A stretch of 64,000 bases of DNA from Tubiluchus corallicola. Taxonomy: Eukaryota > Priapulida > Priapulimorpha > Priapulimorphida > Tubiluchidae. Every line of letters begins with the position of its first letter. Within the stretch, counting starts at the first letter, position 1. Position numbers and translations under genes: made by a program. The notes under the pieces are model-generated. The model was given only the letters and a program-made list of their open reading frames with translations, was not told the DNA's origin and did not search any database. Below, piece by piece: positions 1-33,372 of this stretch. The stretch lies in NCBI GenBank assembly GCA_030141605.1, contig JAQGDQ010000103.1:478001-542000 (forward strand), given 5' to 3'.

Positions 1-1307
1 AAGTTTACTCCTAACGATGTATCAATAGACAGGATATTACGTGGACAGAATGATGTGCAAGTTTGACATTTCTCAAAAGGGATTCGATACTGACGTCACT
101 GCGTAGTGCGTAGCAGGTACTGAGTTTACAGGCATGAGGAGTCTGCAACTACGAAGAAACATCAAACATACATATTTGTTCATGTAGATAAACGACTACA
201 TTTTTGTGTTTTCAAATCTCTTTTGAACTTCACAATGATTTTTACCATTCATAATTGAGAGGGTGATTCTCGTTTTATTTGATTTCTTCCTTCTTCTTCT
301 TCTTCTTCTTCTGTTGCTCTAAACATCTATTGTAGACATTGAGGCTCCACCCTTTATTAGAGCACTCCACTGTTTCCTGCCTACAGCTAAAGTTTTCAAC
401 TCCCTGTGATTCTATTGTTAAGTTTGGTCTCAGCTGTTTTAAGCTTTATTAATTCTTTAGTAGGTTTGAGTGCTTAGATTAATGCTAACATTTATAGGCC
501 AGCGGACAACTTGCTGTTTAGGGATTAAGTTCCCTGCTGCCCTGGCATGCTAGTGAAGGCTTAATATTGGTCATGTGTTTTTTATGTTCTTTTTGTGCTT
601 TTTTACTTTTTTTTATTGTACTTTTTGTCTAAGTAAATAATAATATTAATAAAATAGCAATAACCTTACTTGTGTTGTTTCTGACAATTTCATTAAATGT
701 CCTACCCAGTTAGCCTTCCGATTATAATTTTAGTGCTTCTAAGTTTTGCTTCTGTTCTGTTATACAGTTGCTTACTTGAAATGATATATTGCCATTTTAT
801 TTTTAAGATTTTTTAAAGTAGATCTCTATGAAACACACCTATTTCTGTTTCCTGAGTTGCTGTCAAACCCCAAATTTCACTACTGTACATGAAGATATTA
901 GTTACATATGCATTGAAGAGCCGCAGCCTTGTTTTCACAGATATTCACTATACAAAAAAACTGTACACAGGCATAGTTGACCAACCAAATAAGATTAATA
1001 ATGAAATTAGGGTGGAAAATAATTAAATAATTGCTCGCAGATTATTTTAAGCTCTGAATTGATCACGAAAAGATAATTAAACTAATTAGTAACTAGTGTA
1101 ATTACCTCAGCGTGAGTAAACTAACCTTGCGAAATGCTGAATAGTTGACAAACTGTTGAATTATTATTAACTTATTAACCAATAATCTGCAATCTTATCT
1201 TTGATTAAATAATTTAATTAAAAGATATTATAATTTGCAAATTTTTGGCAATTCAAAGTTAAATTACTGGGTAGCAGCACTTTTCTTTCAAAGCTGGAAG
1301 AGCATAC
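1..1307. other. AT-rich non-coding DNA (intron of the Cache-domain gene)
   Basis: I see no further exon on either strand. It contains a short (TTC)n run near 283-312 and otherwise unique-looking AT-rich sequence. Confidence 0.4.
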
Positions 1308-22501
<21,194 letters not shown>

Positions 22502-22912
22502 CACCTTCCTAATGATGTGGATTTCAACACTTCGTCTTATAAGATACTTTTTTCCGATACAACGCTCACGCATGCGCGGTTTAATTGAAAGTACGTGCAT
22601 CCGAGTCCCAGCTTTCTTTAATTAATAAGCCTAATTAAAGGCTGAGTACAACAGAAAAGCGCATTGTTGCTGTATTAAAAACCCGCGGGTTACATGAAAT
22701 GCCATAAAAACTATTAGTTTTGTCTGATAGGTCTGAATACTATTTCTAAGTCTGATAAGCGAGATAAGAGAAAGCAATAAATGTTTTTGCCCAAAAAGTA
22801 GCCTGAATCTAACTATATATTAAATCTCTAGGTATCCGTAAATAAATATATCTGGAGAATTAGTATCTGGACTACCCCAATCCCGCAAAAGAATTTTGCG
22901 CATAAACCCACT

Positions 22913-23140
22913 ATGACAACTCACACCACTCATGCCATACACGCCACAGCACATACACTACATTACACTACACCACCTAGCAACACCACTCACACCGCAC
23001 CACCCACACACAACACCAAAGTACAGCTACCACACCACACCATCCACAGTACACTACACCACATCACACCCACCACGTTACATGATGATGATGATGACGA
23101 TGAAGACGATGATGATGATGATTATTACATTGACGATGAC
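22913..23140 (+). repeat. Compound CAC-rich and (GAT)n microsatellite
   Basis: CAC/CACCA-rich sequence followed by GAT/GAC triplets. The His/Thr and Asp frames here are artefacts. Confidence 0.85.
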
Positions 23141-23199
23141 GAACACCAACATTAGCAACATAACAGCATAGTGAAGCCACGCAAAACAATTTTTTAAAG

Positions 23200-23370
23200 G
23201 AAAACCGGACCCAATTTTAAACCATAGCTCAAAATAATCTAACAGTAACCTATTGAAAGGAACATACTATTTTTCAAAGAATAACTTAAGTAAAAGAGTA
23301 ATTACTGCAGAAACCTAATTTCGCCTTAGCGCGGCTATCCTTGCGCACATGTCGCCATTCGCTAATTTTA
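23200..23370 (+). repeat. Dispersed repeat R2, 5'-end fragment
   Basis: Starts AAAACCGGACCCAATTTTAA, shared with 37888. It continues with TTGAAAGGAA(A/C)A and TCGCCATTCGCTA blocks, then breaks off. Confidence 0.6.
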
Positions 23371-24270
23371 AGATTGATGTTTATTATTTATAAAAACGTT
23401 GAGTGGTCTTGAAAGTCTCACAATGATTATTTATTTATTGCTTGTATATTTGCTATGTTTATAAACCGCCAAATTTTGTAAACGTCACTCACAGGTTACC
23501 ATCACAGTCTGTTCAGGTATGTTAATCTATTCTATTCTGGCAAGCGCAATTATATTACTATTTTTCCTTTGAATGTCCTGATTTCACTCTGGTACATACT
23601 ATTTTAACATTCTGTCTGTAATTAGGGGGAATTAATGAAGAAATAAAGAAATAATCATTGGGAACTGTAAAAGGCATTCAACGTTTTTATGTTTAGGTGA
23701 CAAATCTCAGGAAAGCTCTCATATTTAAGTCTTAATTTTTATTACATTAATTATAATGGTGTTGTCGCCTGACTAATTTCAGCAACAACAGCAGCAGTTA
23801 CCCTCTTTTTCATTCTACCGATTTATTCGCTCTACCGACATATTTATGAAACGAGCCAAATTTGGAAAATTTGGATAATTTATTATTTTCTTGTACAACA
23901 TGGGCTCATTGAAAATATAATGACTTCAGTTGTGTGTTCCATTGCAGAGGAGAAAATATTTTTCAGAAGTTCTACATTTAGAATGCTGTCACGTTTACTT
24001 GCTATTTTACTTGCTACTATTATTATTGAATTATATAACCATTATGTTAATTATATTTATCAAACATGATTACCCCCAAGAATATTTAACAAGAATTTGA
24101 ATTTCATTTGAAGCCTGTTTTTCAGTCCGAAGATAGAAATAATTGGCTACTGATTACTGATTAGTTGTTGCATATCTACAAATTTATCACATATTTCAGC
24201 AAAATTTTCATAAGGTGTTGGATGTATGATATGATAGTGAATTTCGTTTATTATTTTGTAAATTTTTAGA

Positions 24271-24345
24271 AGCAACAACAATAACAACAACGACGACTAC
24301 AACAACAAAACAACAACAGCAACCACCACCACCACAACAACATTA
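24271..24345 (+). repeat. (AAC)n/(ACC)n tract
   Basis: Imperfect AAC triplets changing to ACC at the end. Confidence 0.85.
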
Positions 24346-25618
24346 AGCAACATGAATATGCTTTTTATTTTCCGGAACAGATCGAAGGTAAAATCCCGCC
24401 ACCTTGCTGAGAGTAATTTTTCTAGTCTGAACACTCCCGCAAGATATGTTGCGAGTTTTGCTGAGTGTCAGTTCGCGCTTACTGTCGGAAAGTTACTCGC
24501 AGCAAGTCTTGCTCTTTTGTCTGAACACGTTTGCGAGTTACTTGCAAGTTACGTTGCGAAACAACTCGCGACTCTGAACGCGCCGTAATGTACAAACGAA
24601 TCCACCGCAAACAGTGTACATTAGATGTATCTGCCCCAACAAACAATGCACATTATACATATTTCACGAAAAATGTATCCTACATCTTTACAGCAATCGC
24701 TTTCCATTATTTTCTTATACAGACACAAAAAACAAGTATGACGTACCGGACCCAAACACCTTAGTGCTTCCATTCGAGTTTTTACATTTTAGAGTGCTTT
24801 TTCACTGTACGATTTAGGAAGTAGGGGCCTACAGCGAATGGAAGAAAATTTCTGCAAGACATTATTAGAGTCGATTCGATGACACTCTAACAATTTTTTG
24901 TGTAAGCACGTACGAAATTCGAGTCACACATTTTACTTGTAAAATGACAAAGACACAATCTTACACATAATTTACGATAAAAATGCTTCATTGCGTGGCA
25001 TTGCAGCGCAAACTAACAAGTACATTTTTGCAACTAACTGACTTGGAGGTATTCTGTCTGAAGTAATTTACAAAATAGACGTTCATGCGTGCTCTCATTC
25101 AGTATTGTATTTCAGTACTGAGAAACCAATTTTACAACTAACTAAAGATACAGATTTTGTTTTAATTTAGGGCTCATAATACCATATTTACCTCTATTTA
25201 CAAACACGCGAAAAAATTTTGATAAAACAGACTAAAATTACTAACCGCACATTTAAAATATATATTAAAAATACCTTGCCTAAAAATTTACCATTTAAAT
25301 CATCACGTAATATCTTTCGCCAAGTTTTATAACTATATAAAAGGAAAATAGTAAGCTAATTTCTGAACACCACATGGCCCTTTAGTCGCATTTTATCCTT
25401 GACTTAACAAGTCAGGCGTGTTCTCATACCCCGGAATATTGTCATTTGGCATACGTTTCGCTGAAGCAGTATGTGTGTGTGCAGCAGTGATGTAGCAAAT
25501 ATTACAAAGAGCTACTTACAAATAGTACAGTCATAATTAAGTTGTAAAGGATATACTGTGCAACTAGTTAACATGGGTTAAAAGAACTAAATTACAAAAG
25601 AAACACCAATTAATGTAG

Positions 25619-26494
25619 ATGACGACGCGAAGAAATATAGTTAAAACGCTTTCAAAAATTTCTATTAGCGCAGGTGTAGCGAGCTGTTTTTCACTAATAT
25701 TATTCATGGCACCAAACCAAGAATTTCTTCCAAGCGCGACATCGTTAGCTCAAGATAAGTGCCTAATTAATGGTAAATATTACAACTATGTGTTTCCCGG
25801 GGAGATGGAAATTGATGAAAACTATAATACCCGCCTGCTTATTATGGTAAATTCGAAGTCAAATGATTATGAGGCACGAGTGGTTGTACGAAATACTTGG
25901 GGCGGCTACATACAGTCAATGGCTGACACAAAAGTAATATTTGTTGCCTGAAAAGACGCCGATGATGAAGGTGCCAAACCACTTTTACATGAAATGGTAA
26001 AATACAACGACTTACTGGTGGTAGATATTAATGAAGATTACCGTAATTTAGTGACTAAAAGTTTAGTAATGTTGCATGCTGCTAGCACAAGATACAAAAG
26101 AGTGCAGTTTTTGATGAAATGTGACACCGATGTTTTCATCAATCCAAAGTTTTTATCTTATCACGTTAAGCAACTAAAGAGTGATACTATTTCCGGAAAC
26201 ATTGTGTACAACGCCGTACCGCAAAGAAACGCTTCCAAACGGAATTTTATTTCACAAACAGAATGGTCTAAACTCCGTTTACCAACGTTTGCAACTGGTG
26301 GTGGATACATTATAAGCATGAATTTGGTACGGAAATTGTATCTTGCGTCTATGTATCATTTGCCAGTTCCAGCTGAAGACGTCTACGTCACTGGAATCCT
26401 GCCAACGCGGATAGGCATCAGAAATATACCCACTTACGCACCCATCAACCATTTAGTAATAAACAAGCCAATTTCTTATGAGGACATTAATTAA
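25619..26494 (+). pseudogene. GT31 beta-1,3-galactosyltransferase-like gene interrupted by one in-frame TGA
   Basis: Single-exon reading frame of 292 codons including the internal and terminal stops. It has a short cytoplasmic start and a type II membrane anchor (ISAGVASCFSLILFMAP). The GT31 motifs come in order: RVVVRNTWG (the family's RxxIRxTWG, near residue 83), the stretch where FLLG is expected (VIFVA then TGA at 25949-25951), the manganese-binding DxD in KCDTDVFIN (residues about 171-179), TFATGGGYI (YPxYxxGxGY) and AEDVYVTG (EDVYxG). Reading continues in the same frame after the TGA, so this is a single nonsense change; GGA to TGA at the Gly of FLLG is my inference. The normal product would be a Golgi enzyme adding a beta-1,3-linked sugar to glycans. 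The remaining motifs look intact, so the break is recent, an assembly error, or one allele. The family is usually 300-400 residues, so this copy is short at the stem. Confidence 0.8.
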
Positions 26495-26532
26495 AAATTG
26501 CATATTTGCCCACCCGATTTTGGTGCACCAGC

Positions 26533-26545
26533 AATTCAAAATGAA
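26533..26545 (+). repeat. 13-bp direct repeat, left flank of duplicated segment
   Basis: AATTCAAAATGAA abuts the first base of the duplicated 2.46-kb unit exactly. The identical 13-mer is at 29008-29020, two bases after the unit ends. Confidence 0.75.
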
Positions 26546-29005
26546 TTTATTTATCTCTAGGTAGGAACTACAATGAAGATCGACAAAATACAAAAATATG
26601 CTTTTCGTGAACTTCCTTTAGATACAAAAAACCTTCAGTCTGATAGCTTAAAAACCCACATTTAGGAGCCAACAAAAAATAACTAGAACCTTTACAAGGT
26701 CGTGACATAGCGTCGATGAGCACTGTGCCGTTTTTTAAGTTCGCGACGTTCATTAGTGGGAATAGAAATCTGATAAGAAATAATAACATCATAAGATTAT
26801 TGCAGATCTTATTATATAATACCATATCATATAAGGTTATGATCTTATTATATGTTATTATGTTATTATATCTTATTAAGGTCATTATGTAAGACCATAA
26901 GAAATAATACGATTTTCGCACATCTTATTATATAATACCAATAAATGTCATATTAAAAAGACTCTCATTATTGGGGGGGGGGGATTTGATAGGAAACAAC
27001 AACATCAACGAAGCAGTTAACATAGCCATGAAATTTATTTGGGCTGTTTTACCTGTCTTAGCAGCTATTCCCAGCAGATCAAAACCTACAAACAAAAATA
27101 GGATGGATGTACCATGAGAGACAAAAGCAGCAGAGGATCATGCAGTATAAACAAGCACGGCCTATAACAAAAAGTCCTACAGAAGCCACACTGTTTGTGC
27201 AGTGAGAGATCACCACAAATTATGTACATACAGAAATTTTTTTATTAATTCTTAGATAATTTTTAGGAATTTGGCTTTTATTGTATCTATGATTAAATTG
27301 CCTTCAACACTTGCAGGACAGTGTTCTCCAATGTGTAAGAACTTTGAGATAATGAAATTATAGGGTTTGGAATACACAAATCAAACGGTACAATATCTGT
27401 GCAAAACTGTTGTGACACAAGGAGCAAAATCGTATTTATTATAAAACATTTGAGTGTGTGTTAAATGAGAATAGATTAGATGTTTTCCATTTTCAAAAAC
27501 TGAACTTGCGTTTTTTTCATGAAGCGTCATATCGGTAATTTAACACGAGAAAATATGGTCTATGCTCGCGGACGGATTAACCATTAGGCTAATAAGGCTA
27601 TAGTCTTAAGCCCTAAATTTTGATCATCATAGTCGATGATCAATAGACAAAGATAATGATGTTTAGTAAACAGGATAACAAAATTATTTAAACTGAACAT
27701 GCTAAAGACAATCAGGTAATATATGTTTTCCTTTTTTGTGCTTTGCTATTAAACACTTGAGTGATCACGCCTATATTGTACAGAAAGTATCCCCTTTTCA
27801 CTGTAATCCCACACATTTGTACACAGGATACTTCCCACAGAACATTTCGACTCAGGTAGTCTTGACTACAATGGCAACTAGGGCATGTCTGTTATTGGAC
27901 ACATAGGTAATTTGGGCACATGGATCATTTTGATAAGGTATTATGACGAAGTTTTACGCGCGAAACTATTAAATTTTAAACGTCTAAAAGTTAACAAAAT
28001 GCCATCTTATTTGGTGTAAGGTAAGCAGTGTTAGCTTTTTGATTTGAGAGCCATAACTTCCTCGTTGCTTTCCGGCCGCTGGTACCCAGGCCACACGAAT
28101 CGAAAAGCAAGGATGATCAGTGGTCGAACGACTAAGTTGCTTTCATACATTGCTTGAATCGCATAATGCACAGCAATAAAGTTCATATATTCATGGACTT
28201 CTGGTTTGTAATGTTGGATTATAAGCAAAATATAGGCTGGTGTAGATAAAATGACAGATGCTAAAGAAATGAGTGCGGCGCCGACGCAACGTTTAGTGGT
28301 GTATTCGTAACTGTAGTCATCATTGCTCTTTCTGACCAATTTGCTGATAATGGTGAACAACCACAGTACGAGAAGTGCTACGACCGGTAACACCAGGTTA
28401 ACCAAAAATGGTACAAATGACATTAGAGTCTGGGATACGTTTTCCCACATCCAAGCGCAAATTGTCTGTATTTCGGAAGTGCTAATTTCGTCAGTTATCA
28501 CTTTCGCTCTAAATAGTACAAAGCTGAACACGGCAGCACCAATGATCCACAAAGCAAGCATGACCAGTGCATACCACCAGCGCAACGATGTTTTCCTGGT
28601 AAGGGCTACAAGCAGTTTATCTGCAACTAAAACAACGATGGAATAATCAGAGACGAACGAATGAATGCAGTGGCCAATATAAATGGAAGCTTTGCATGTG
28701 GAGTCGCTGAATTGCCACAAATGTTCATTCAGGAAGGTGCATACAAGTAGTGACAGAAACACAGTTGCAATCAGGTCGCATACGGCCATGTTTGTAACAA
28801 TGATTCCTGTGTTAGTGAGAGTTTTCTTTGTCAAGATCCACATAAAATGAACAATGATGACTGCAAGGTTTAAACAAATGCCTAGAACCGTTATGATGAT
28901 AAAAATGGCGACATAAGCTATGTCAGTTTTACCCATCTTGTACTCGTGATGAGGTGTGCCGAAATTGCTAAAGCTGATATTTACGTAATAATCTATCATC
29001 TTTCC
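26546..29005. repeat. Duplicated segment, copy 1 (2,460 bp)
   Basis: Starts TTTATTTATCTCTAGG and ends CTATCATCTTTCC; homologous throughout to 33878-36363. It contains an AT-rich (TTATTATAT) block, a G9-10 tract near 26975, about 1 kb of apparently untranslated sequence, and a GPCR frame on the minus strand. Small frames at the left end (26568-26921) differ between copies mainly by amino-acid-changing substitutions and are not supported as genes. Confidence 0.9.
28031..28999 (-). CDS. Divergent rhodopsin-like GPCR, copy 1 (intact)
   Basis: Intronless 322-residue seven-helix receptor of the plasma membrane. The shared Met at 28999 is the chosen start; five more codons upstream lie in flanking DNA not shared with copy 2. 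There is a short N-terminus with an NIS glycosylation site. Seven hydrophobic segments follow, at roughly residues 27-52, 66-90, 103-127, 141-163, 195-219, 238-262 and 276-301. Class A features present: the TM1 Asn (GICLNLAVI), the TM2 Asp (NMAVCDLIA), and the disulfide Cys pair (STCKAS at the top of TM3, TICAW in loop 2). Class A features altered: ADK in place of DRY, LSTP in place of CWxP, and VVRPLIILAF where NPxxY is expected. The ligand cannot be inferred. No upstream exon or promoter is visible. It sits 1.5 kb from the broken galactosyltransferase, on the opposite strand. Confidence 0.8.
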   Translation of the reverse strand: MIDYYVNISFSNFGTPHHEYKMGKTDIAYVAIFIIITVLGICLNLAVIIVHFMWILTKKTLTNTGIIVTNMAVCDLIATVFLSLLVCTFLNEHLWQFSDSTCKASIYIGHCIHSFVSDYSIVVLVADKLLVALTRKTSLRWWYALVMLALWIIGAAVFSFVLFRAKVITDEISTSEIQTICAWMWENVSQTLMSFVPFLVNLVLPVVALLVLWLFTIISKLVRKSNDDYSYEYTTKRCVGAALISLASVILSTPAYILLIIQHYKPEVHEYMNFIAVHYAIQAMYESNLVVRPLIILAFRFVWPGYQRPESNEEVMALKSKS

Positions 29006-29007
29006 AT

Positions 29008-29020
29008 AATTCAAAATGAA
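29008..29020 (+). repeat. 13-bp direct repeat, right flank of duplicated segment
   Basis: Second copy of AATTCAAAATGAA; see 26533-26545. Confidence 0.75.
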
Positions 29021-29499
29021 AATAAATTAAATATGTCCCTAGGGCACTTTCTCAGCAAGACAACACCGTTAGTTGAGCAAACATTACAATTTACAGAACT
29101 GAAGATAAAACATAAGACGCACTTTATTCCAGACATACATAGAATAGAATAGAAAAATCCATGTAGAATAAAAAAAACTGCTACATAGGTACAAAAGAAG
29201 CCACTACGTCACACACAGAAAATACTACTACACTAAAATTATTTTTACGTATTAAAAAAGGAATATTGCCAAAATACATTTAGTAAGATGTAAAATTCAC
29301 AGACATCTTCTGTATACAGCTGATTTATCCAGCAGTGCTAAATTTTAGATAAAAAGATACAATTAGTGTTAGAAATATCATTTATCAAACCGTTATAGCT
29401 ATTGAAAGACCGCATTTTTAGACTGTAAATATTTCCCCCTAAAATATGTCAAAATAGGATACTTCGAGTACTTCGAAATTAATACACATTCTTCTGGCT

Positions 29500-29840
29500 C
29501 TTACAATCGAAAGGCTGTTGAAAGTGCATTGCAAAGAGGACATGACCCAGAAACTTTTCACACCTGACTTGCTTGAGTAACGCGTCACCTACGTTAGTAA
29601 TTTGCTCATGCTATCTGGCTTGACCGAAAGTACTTTAGTTTTTTCTGCGTTGATGCAGACATCATTGTCTTTTGCAACCTCATTATAAGTATTAATAATA
29701 TATTACTGAAGAGCAGAACTTGTCGAAGCCAAAAGACAAGCATCAGCATATAACAGGTGATCAACATGCCTTTCACCCAACTGTCATATCATCCTAATTC
29801 GCTTCGACTTCTTCATATCATTTCCGTATTCCTCATTATT
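29500..29840 (-). mobile_element. LINE reverse transcriptase palm fragment
   Basis: The minus strand reads GERHVDHLLYADACLLASTS from about 29770 down, then NAEKTKVLSVKP around 29630. This is the YADD box (here YADA) and the following NxxKTKV block of LINE reverse transcriptases. One in-frame TAA lies between them. Short, dead fragment. Confidence 0.7.
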
Positions 29841-31396
29841 ACTGCCATTTAATGATACCGGCGATTATGGATAACAATTTTACCACACTAATTAATTAAT
29901 TAGACCAAGATGAATCAAGCAAATTGTAGGTTAAGGCTAAACAGCTTTTGTTGGCTGCACACAGTCGTTGTAATAGTAACCCATTAACCCAGTTATTATG
30001 ATAATCGCTCATGTCAATAGCGATCAGACTGTGATTTTCAAAATGAAGCCTAGGCTCTTCTCCTGTCTGGCTACATAAGCCCTAGAGACCAGTAGACGAA
30101 ATCAAGCCGTGCAAGACTCAACAGGAGCAACTAAGCGATCATAGCTGATAGAAAGAACTGTGTGTGTCGTTTTGCACTTATCAGTCAGTCTATGGTCGAT
30201 TTTTGGAACAGAGAACAGAAGTAGAACAGAAGCACTAATGTGCTTGGATCCGGTACGAATCGTTTGCTCATTTTTTGTAAAATTAATGTCTTCCATAAGA
30301 AAGTTGTGGTAAGTATTTACTGTTGTCCGTAAATACTCCGTTTTTTCATAAAAATTTAGAATACGCATTGTTACTGCAGAACTATTTATGCATTAGCTTA
30401 AAACAAACGCCAAACGATATAATAATGTACAGGGCAGATCCACTTAACGGCATATTTGAGGATCTTACTAAGAAAGTGAAAACTTGGGCTCCACTACAGA
30501 CTACACAATGGTCCGTAGTATCTTCATAAAAAATTTCAGCGTCCTACTACGAAAACTGTGATACCCCTTTAATGTAATTGTGAATGCAACAACATGACGA
30601 AGGATCTCGCACTTCATTCCGGATCCAAAAACGGTTAGCGACAAACAATGCGTACGTGTTTGTGTTGCAATCTAAGCGTCTTTAACATACAAAGAATGCG
30701 ACTGAATGCTTTCACAAACCTAGGTCCGTTTTCCATAGTTTAAAATTCAGCAGCGTACATCTTAACAGTATGATTTCGAGGACGCAATTACTCTGCTTTC
30801 AAAATCTGTAATTATTTTAATTATATAATTATAGTTACTATGAATAAATCAACTGCTATATTTGGACAAAAGCTAACTTGCGCAAACGCTTTTAATTAGT
30901 AATTATTAAGTAGATTTCATAGTTAACCAATTGCCTCACGAATTTGCAATTTTTCAATTACCGCATTTTCACGACAAATGTCCAACAAGAATTGCTTTTC
31001 GCGTGCGTGTTTCAGAGTGTAGAGTACATTGAAAAGGTTCATTAGTGGACTGTGCACAAGCCCAATCTTAAAGCAAAGGCATTTTATCAAAACAGTTAAC
31101 GCTAGCAGTTGTCGATTCGTGATATAAACTACTTCTAAAAAGCTTTTTTTTTATTTTTGACCAGTACAGACTTACTGTTAAATGGCGGATAGTGAACATT
31201 TTTCTCAAAAACATGCTAACAGTTTTCTGCGGGTTAAAATGTAAGCATGCGGGCGAATATATAGTTTTATACGCAAACGTATAAAAATTAATTATGGTAT
31301 AAGATACAAATCTTACGTCGTTTAATCATTTGTTTATTTATTTGTAAAAGTATCCATACATACAATAAAATTTAAATGCATAAAACAATAAAATAT
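29841..31396. other. AT-rich intergenic DNA without recognised features
   Basis: Short frames only, none with recognisable motifs or splice-supported continuation. Confidence 0.4.
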
Positions 31397-31679
31397 TGTT
31401 ACGGGGTGGGGGGGTGCCAATTATTTTCGACCCCCTCTACATTGTGATAGTTCGATCCATTACGAAGCCATTACATATCGGCGTTGCATAGCAGCTATAA
31501 GTAGCTGGCATGGAATGGCCTCTTCGGTTCAGTCGGCAGACGGACAGGTGCGTTTACCACCTAAACACGATCAGCATGAGGAACGCAGGAAAAGATTCTG
31601 GTTAAGTTTCATCTTAATTTTTTATTTACATTTTCACATGTCTTCTCTATTTTCACATCTACAACATTTGTCTGCAACA
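31397..31679 (+). mobile_element. Possible LTR of a retrotransposon
   Basis: Begins TGTTACGGGGTGGGGG and ends TCTGCAACA. It contains CTATAAGTAGC (TATA-like) about 30 bp before TTCGGTTCAGTCGG (initiator-like). That is the arrangement of Ty3/Gypsy LTR promoters, many of which begin TGTTACGG or similar. No target-site duplication is evident and no second LTR or internal frames were found. Confidence 0.4.
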
Positions 31680-31908
31680 TGGTTTGGCTGATCCAGTTTT
31701 GAACCTTGGACCTCTTGGCCGCCTCCGCAACAACATGTTGCAATAATAAACAAGACAGACCCGCAGCTTTTTACGCGAATCCAGCTAGCTCCAGCATCCA
31801 TTGCCTTTGCAAGTCACAGTTTGCACAAATTAATAGGTTTAGAGTTTAGACAATAAAATACCTGCTCATTTTTAGACTAACTACTAACCACTTTATAATT
31901 CATGAACA

Positions 31909-31950
31909 TATATATATATATATATATATTATATTATATAATAATTATAT
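31909..31950 (+). repeat. (TA)n tract
   Basis: TA repeats merging into TTATA-rich sequence. Confidence 0.8.
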
Positions 31951-32711
31951 GCATACGTTATTTATCATTTTGTTTTCACGAATATAACCGTCTTTGTTGC
32001 GTCGAAGGTAAGAAGTCAAAGTCGTTATGTTATAAAAGACAGTTTAAAAACTTGCACTTAAAAAAGAAATAAGCAATTGAATTTTAATGTATATATGTCG
32101 CGGAAATAGAAAACAATAGAACATGCTTCATTTCTAATAAGCGCTAAATTGTCATGAAGCGTAGCTTCTAGCGACAGAATTCCTCACGAAGAAAACACCG
32201 AGGAAAATTTTCAGAAATGCGCCATACAAGACAATGCGTTCCATTTTCGCGAGGAATTCTTCCTCGAGAAATTTTGACGCGCGACCTCTGTGTGAAATTG
32301 GCCTTAGTCCAACATGCAACAACACTCTACTAGTAATCAATAATGCGCGTATTTTCCATTTTCCAAGTGTGTTTCCTGATATCTAGAATGCGATTTTAGT
32401 ATCAACGTCATCCTACTCTACAGTGTTTGAAAATCGGTTTGAAAAGAAATTCCATCGTTACTCGCTGTGAAAGCATACAGGTGGTACTCATATCATTAGA
32501 GGGGGTTACTTTAAAAAAAGCCATTAATGCAACTCACTTTGCTATAAACTGAGAGAGAAATTTTAGTCAAAAAACGTTCACATTCAGATTAAATGTTTGT
32601 CGCTCAGAAAATCGCCTGGAAACATAAAGAGAACCGATTTCAAGAATAACACCGTTGTCGGAAACATCTTTCCGATTGGAAAATTATCGTCTATATATTA
32701 ATTTCAGTGGT

Positions 32712-32717
<6 letters not shown>

Positions 32718-32745
<28 letters not shown>

Positions 32746-33372
32746 GATTCGAGGGTACAGCGCCGACGACGGCACCATTTGCGGCGATCTATATATCAAA
32801 TGAAAGGTCTCGATCTAATGTGGTCTCATTGGGGGTTTATCTTTTTAATCGGGTCCACCCGGATGAATGGGGTGCGAAAAACCCCCAGAAATAGCCCTTT
32901 TCGGCCGTTTTTTGCAAAACTTATACCTCTTATTTCTGGAGAATGGGAATGAGGTTGGGATGATGCTGGCTATGGATAGATAGCCCGTTCAGCTGTGGGT
33001 GTAGTAGATGTATTTAGAATTCGCGTGAGGGCCACGGCGAGCCGTAACCGGCATTTTCCCAGACACCACTCCCGATTTTTTTCGAAATTTGGTCAAACAA
33101 CATGCGGAAAAAACATTCTAGCGGCGCCTGGTGGGTCTCTCGAAAGGAGGTATGTAGCTCTTTAGAAAGAGGAGGAACAGCGCTACACGACGGTGTAGGC
33201 TATGTTTTAGGACACCTCAACCAGGAGTGGCGACGAGTTAATTAGAGGTTCCATTTCCGGCAATTCTCACTTGGAAAAGTGCTGACACAAAGCCTTTGTT
33301 CTGACGTCATCCATTATACTCTGCCTGTAATTTTAATTCAGTAAAAGCTGCTGCTGGCTTTGTGTTAGATAA
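32718..33372 (-). repeat. Dispersed repeat R1, copy B (inverted relative to copy A)
   Basis: Reverse-complement match to 7655-8260, from the (TA)n tract at 32718-32745 through the GGCGCCTGGTGGG block to CTGCTGCTGGCTTTG. It also keeps the perfect TGACGTCA (33303-33310). An ORF over 32655-32952 is repeat-derived. Confidence 0.75.

Larger units (their letters stand above)
22502..25618. other. Intergenic DNA with simple repeats
   Basis: No supported gene. It holds an (ACC)/(CA)-rich tract (22913-23080) running into (GAT)n (23081-23140), an R2 repeat fragment (23200-23370), an (AAC)n tract (24271-24345), and a segment at 24400-24590 ending CTCTGAACGCGCC that resembles the MITE at 63724. The rest is AT-rich without recognised features. 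Confidence 0.5.

Noticed and set aside
25949-25951. TGA as selenocysteine in the GT31 gene
   Set aside because: GT31 enzymes have no selenocysteine at this site and the position corresponds to a Gly; nonsense mutation or error is simpler.
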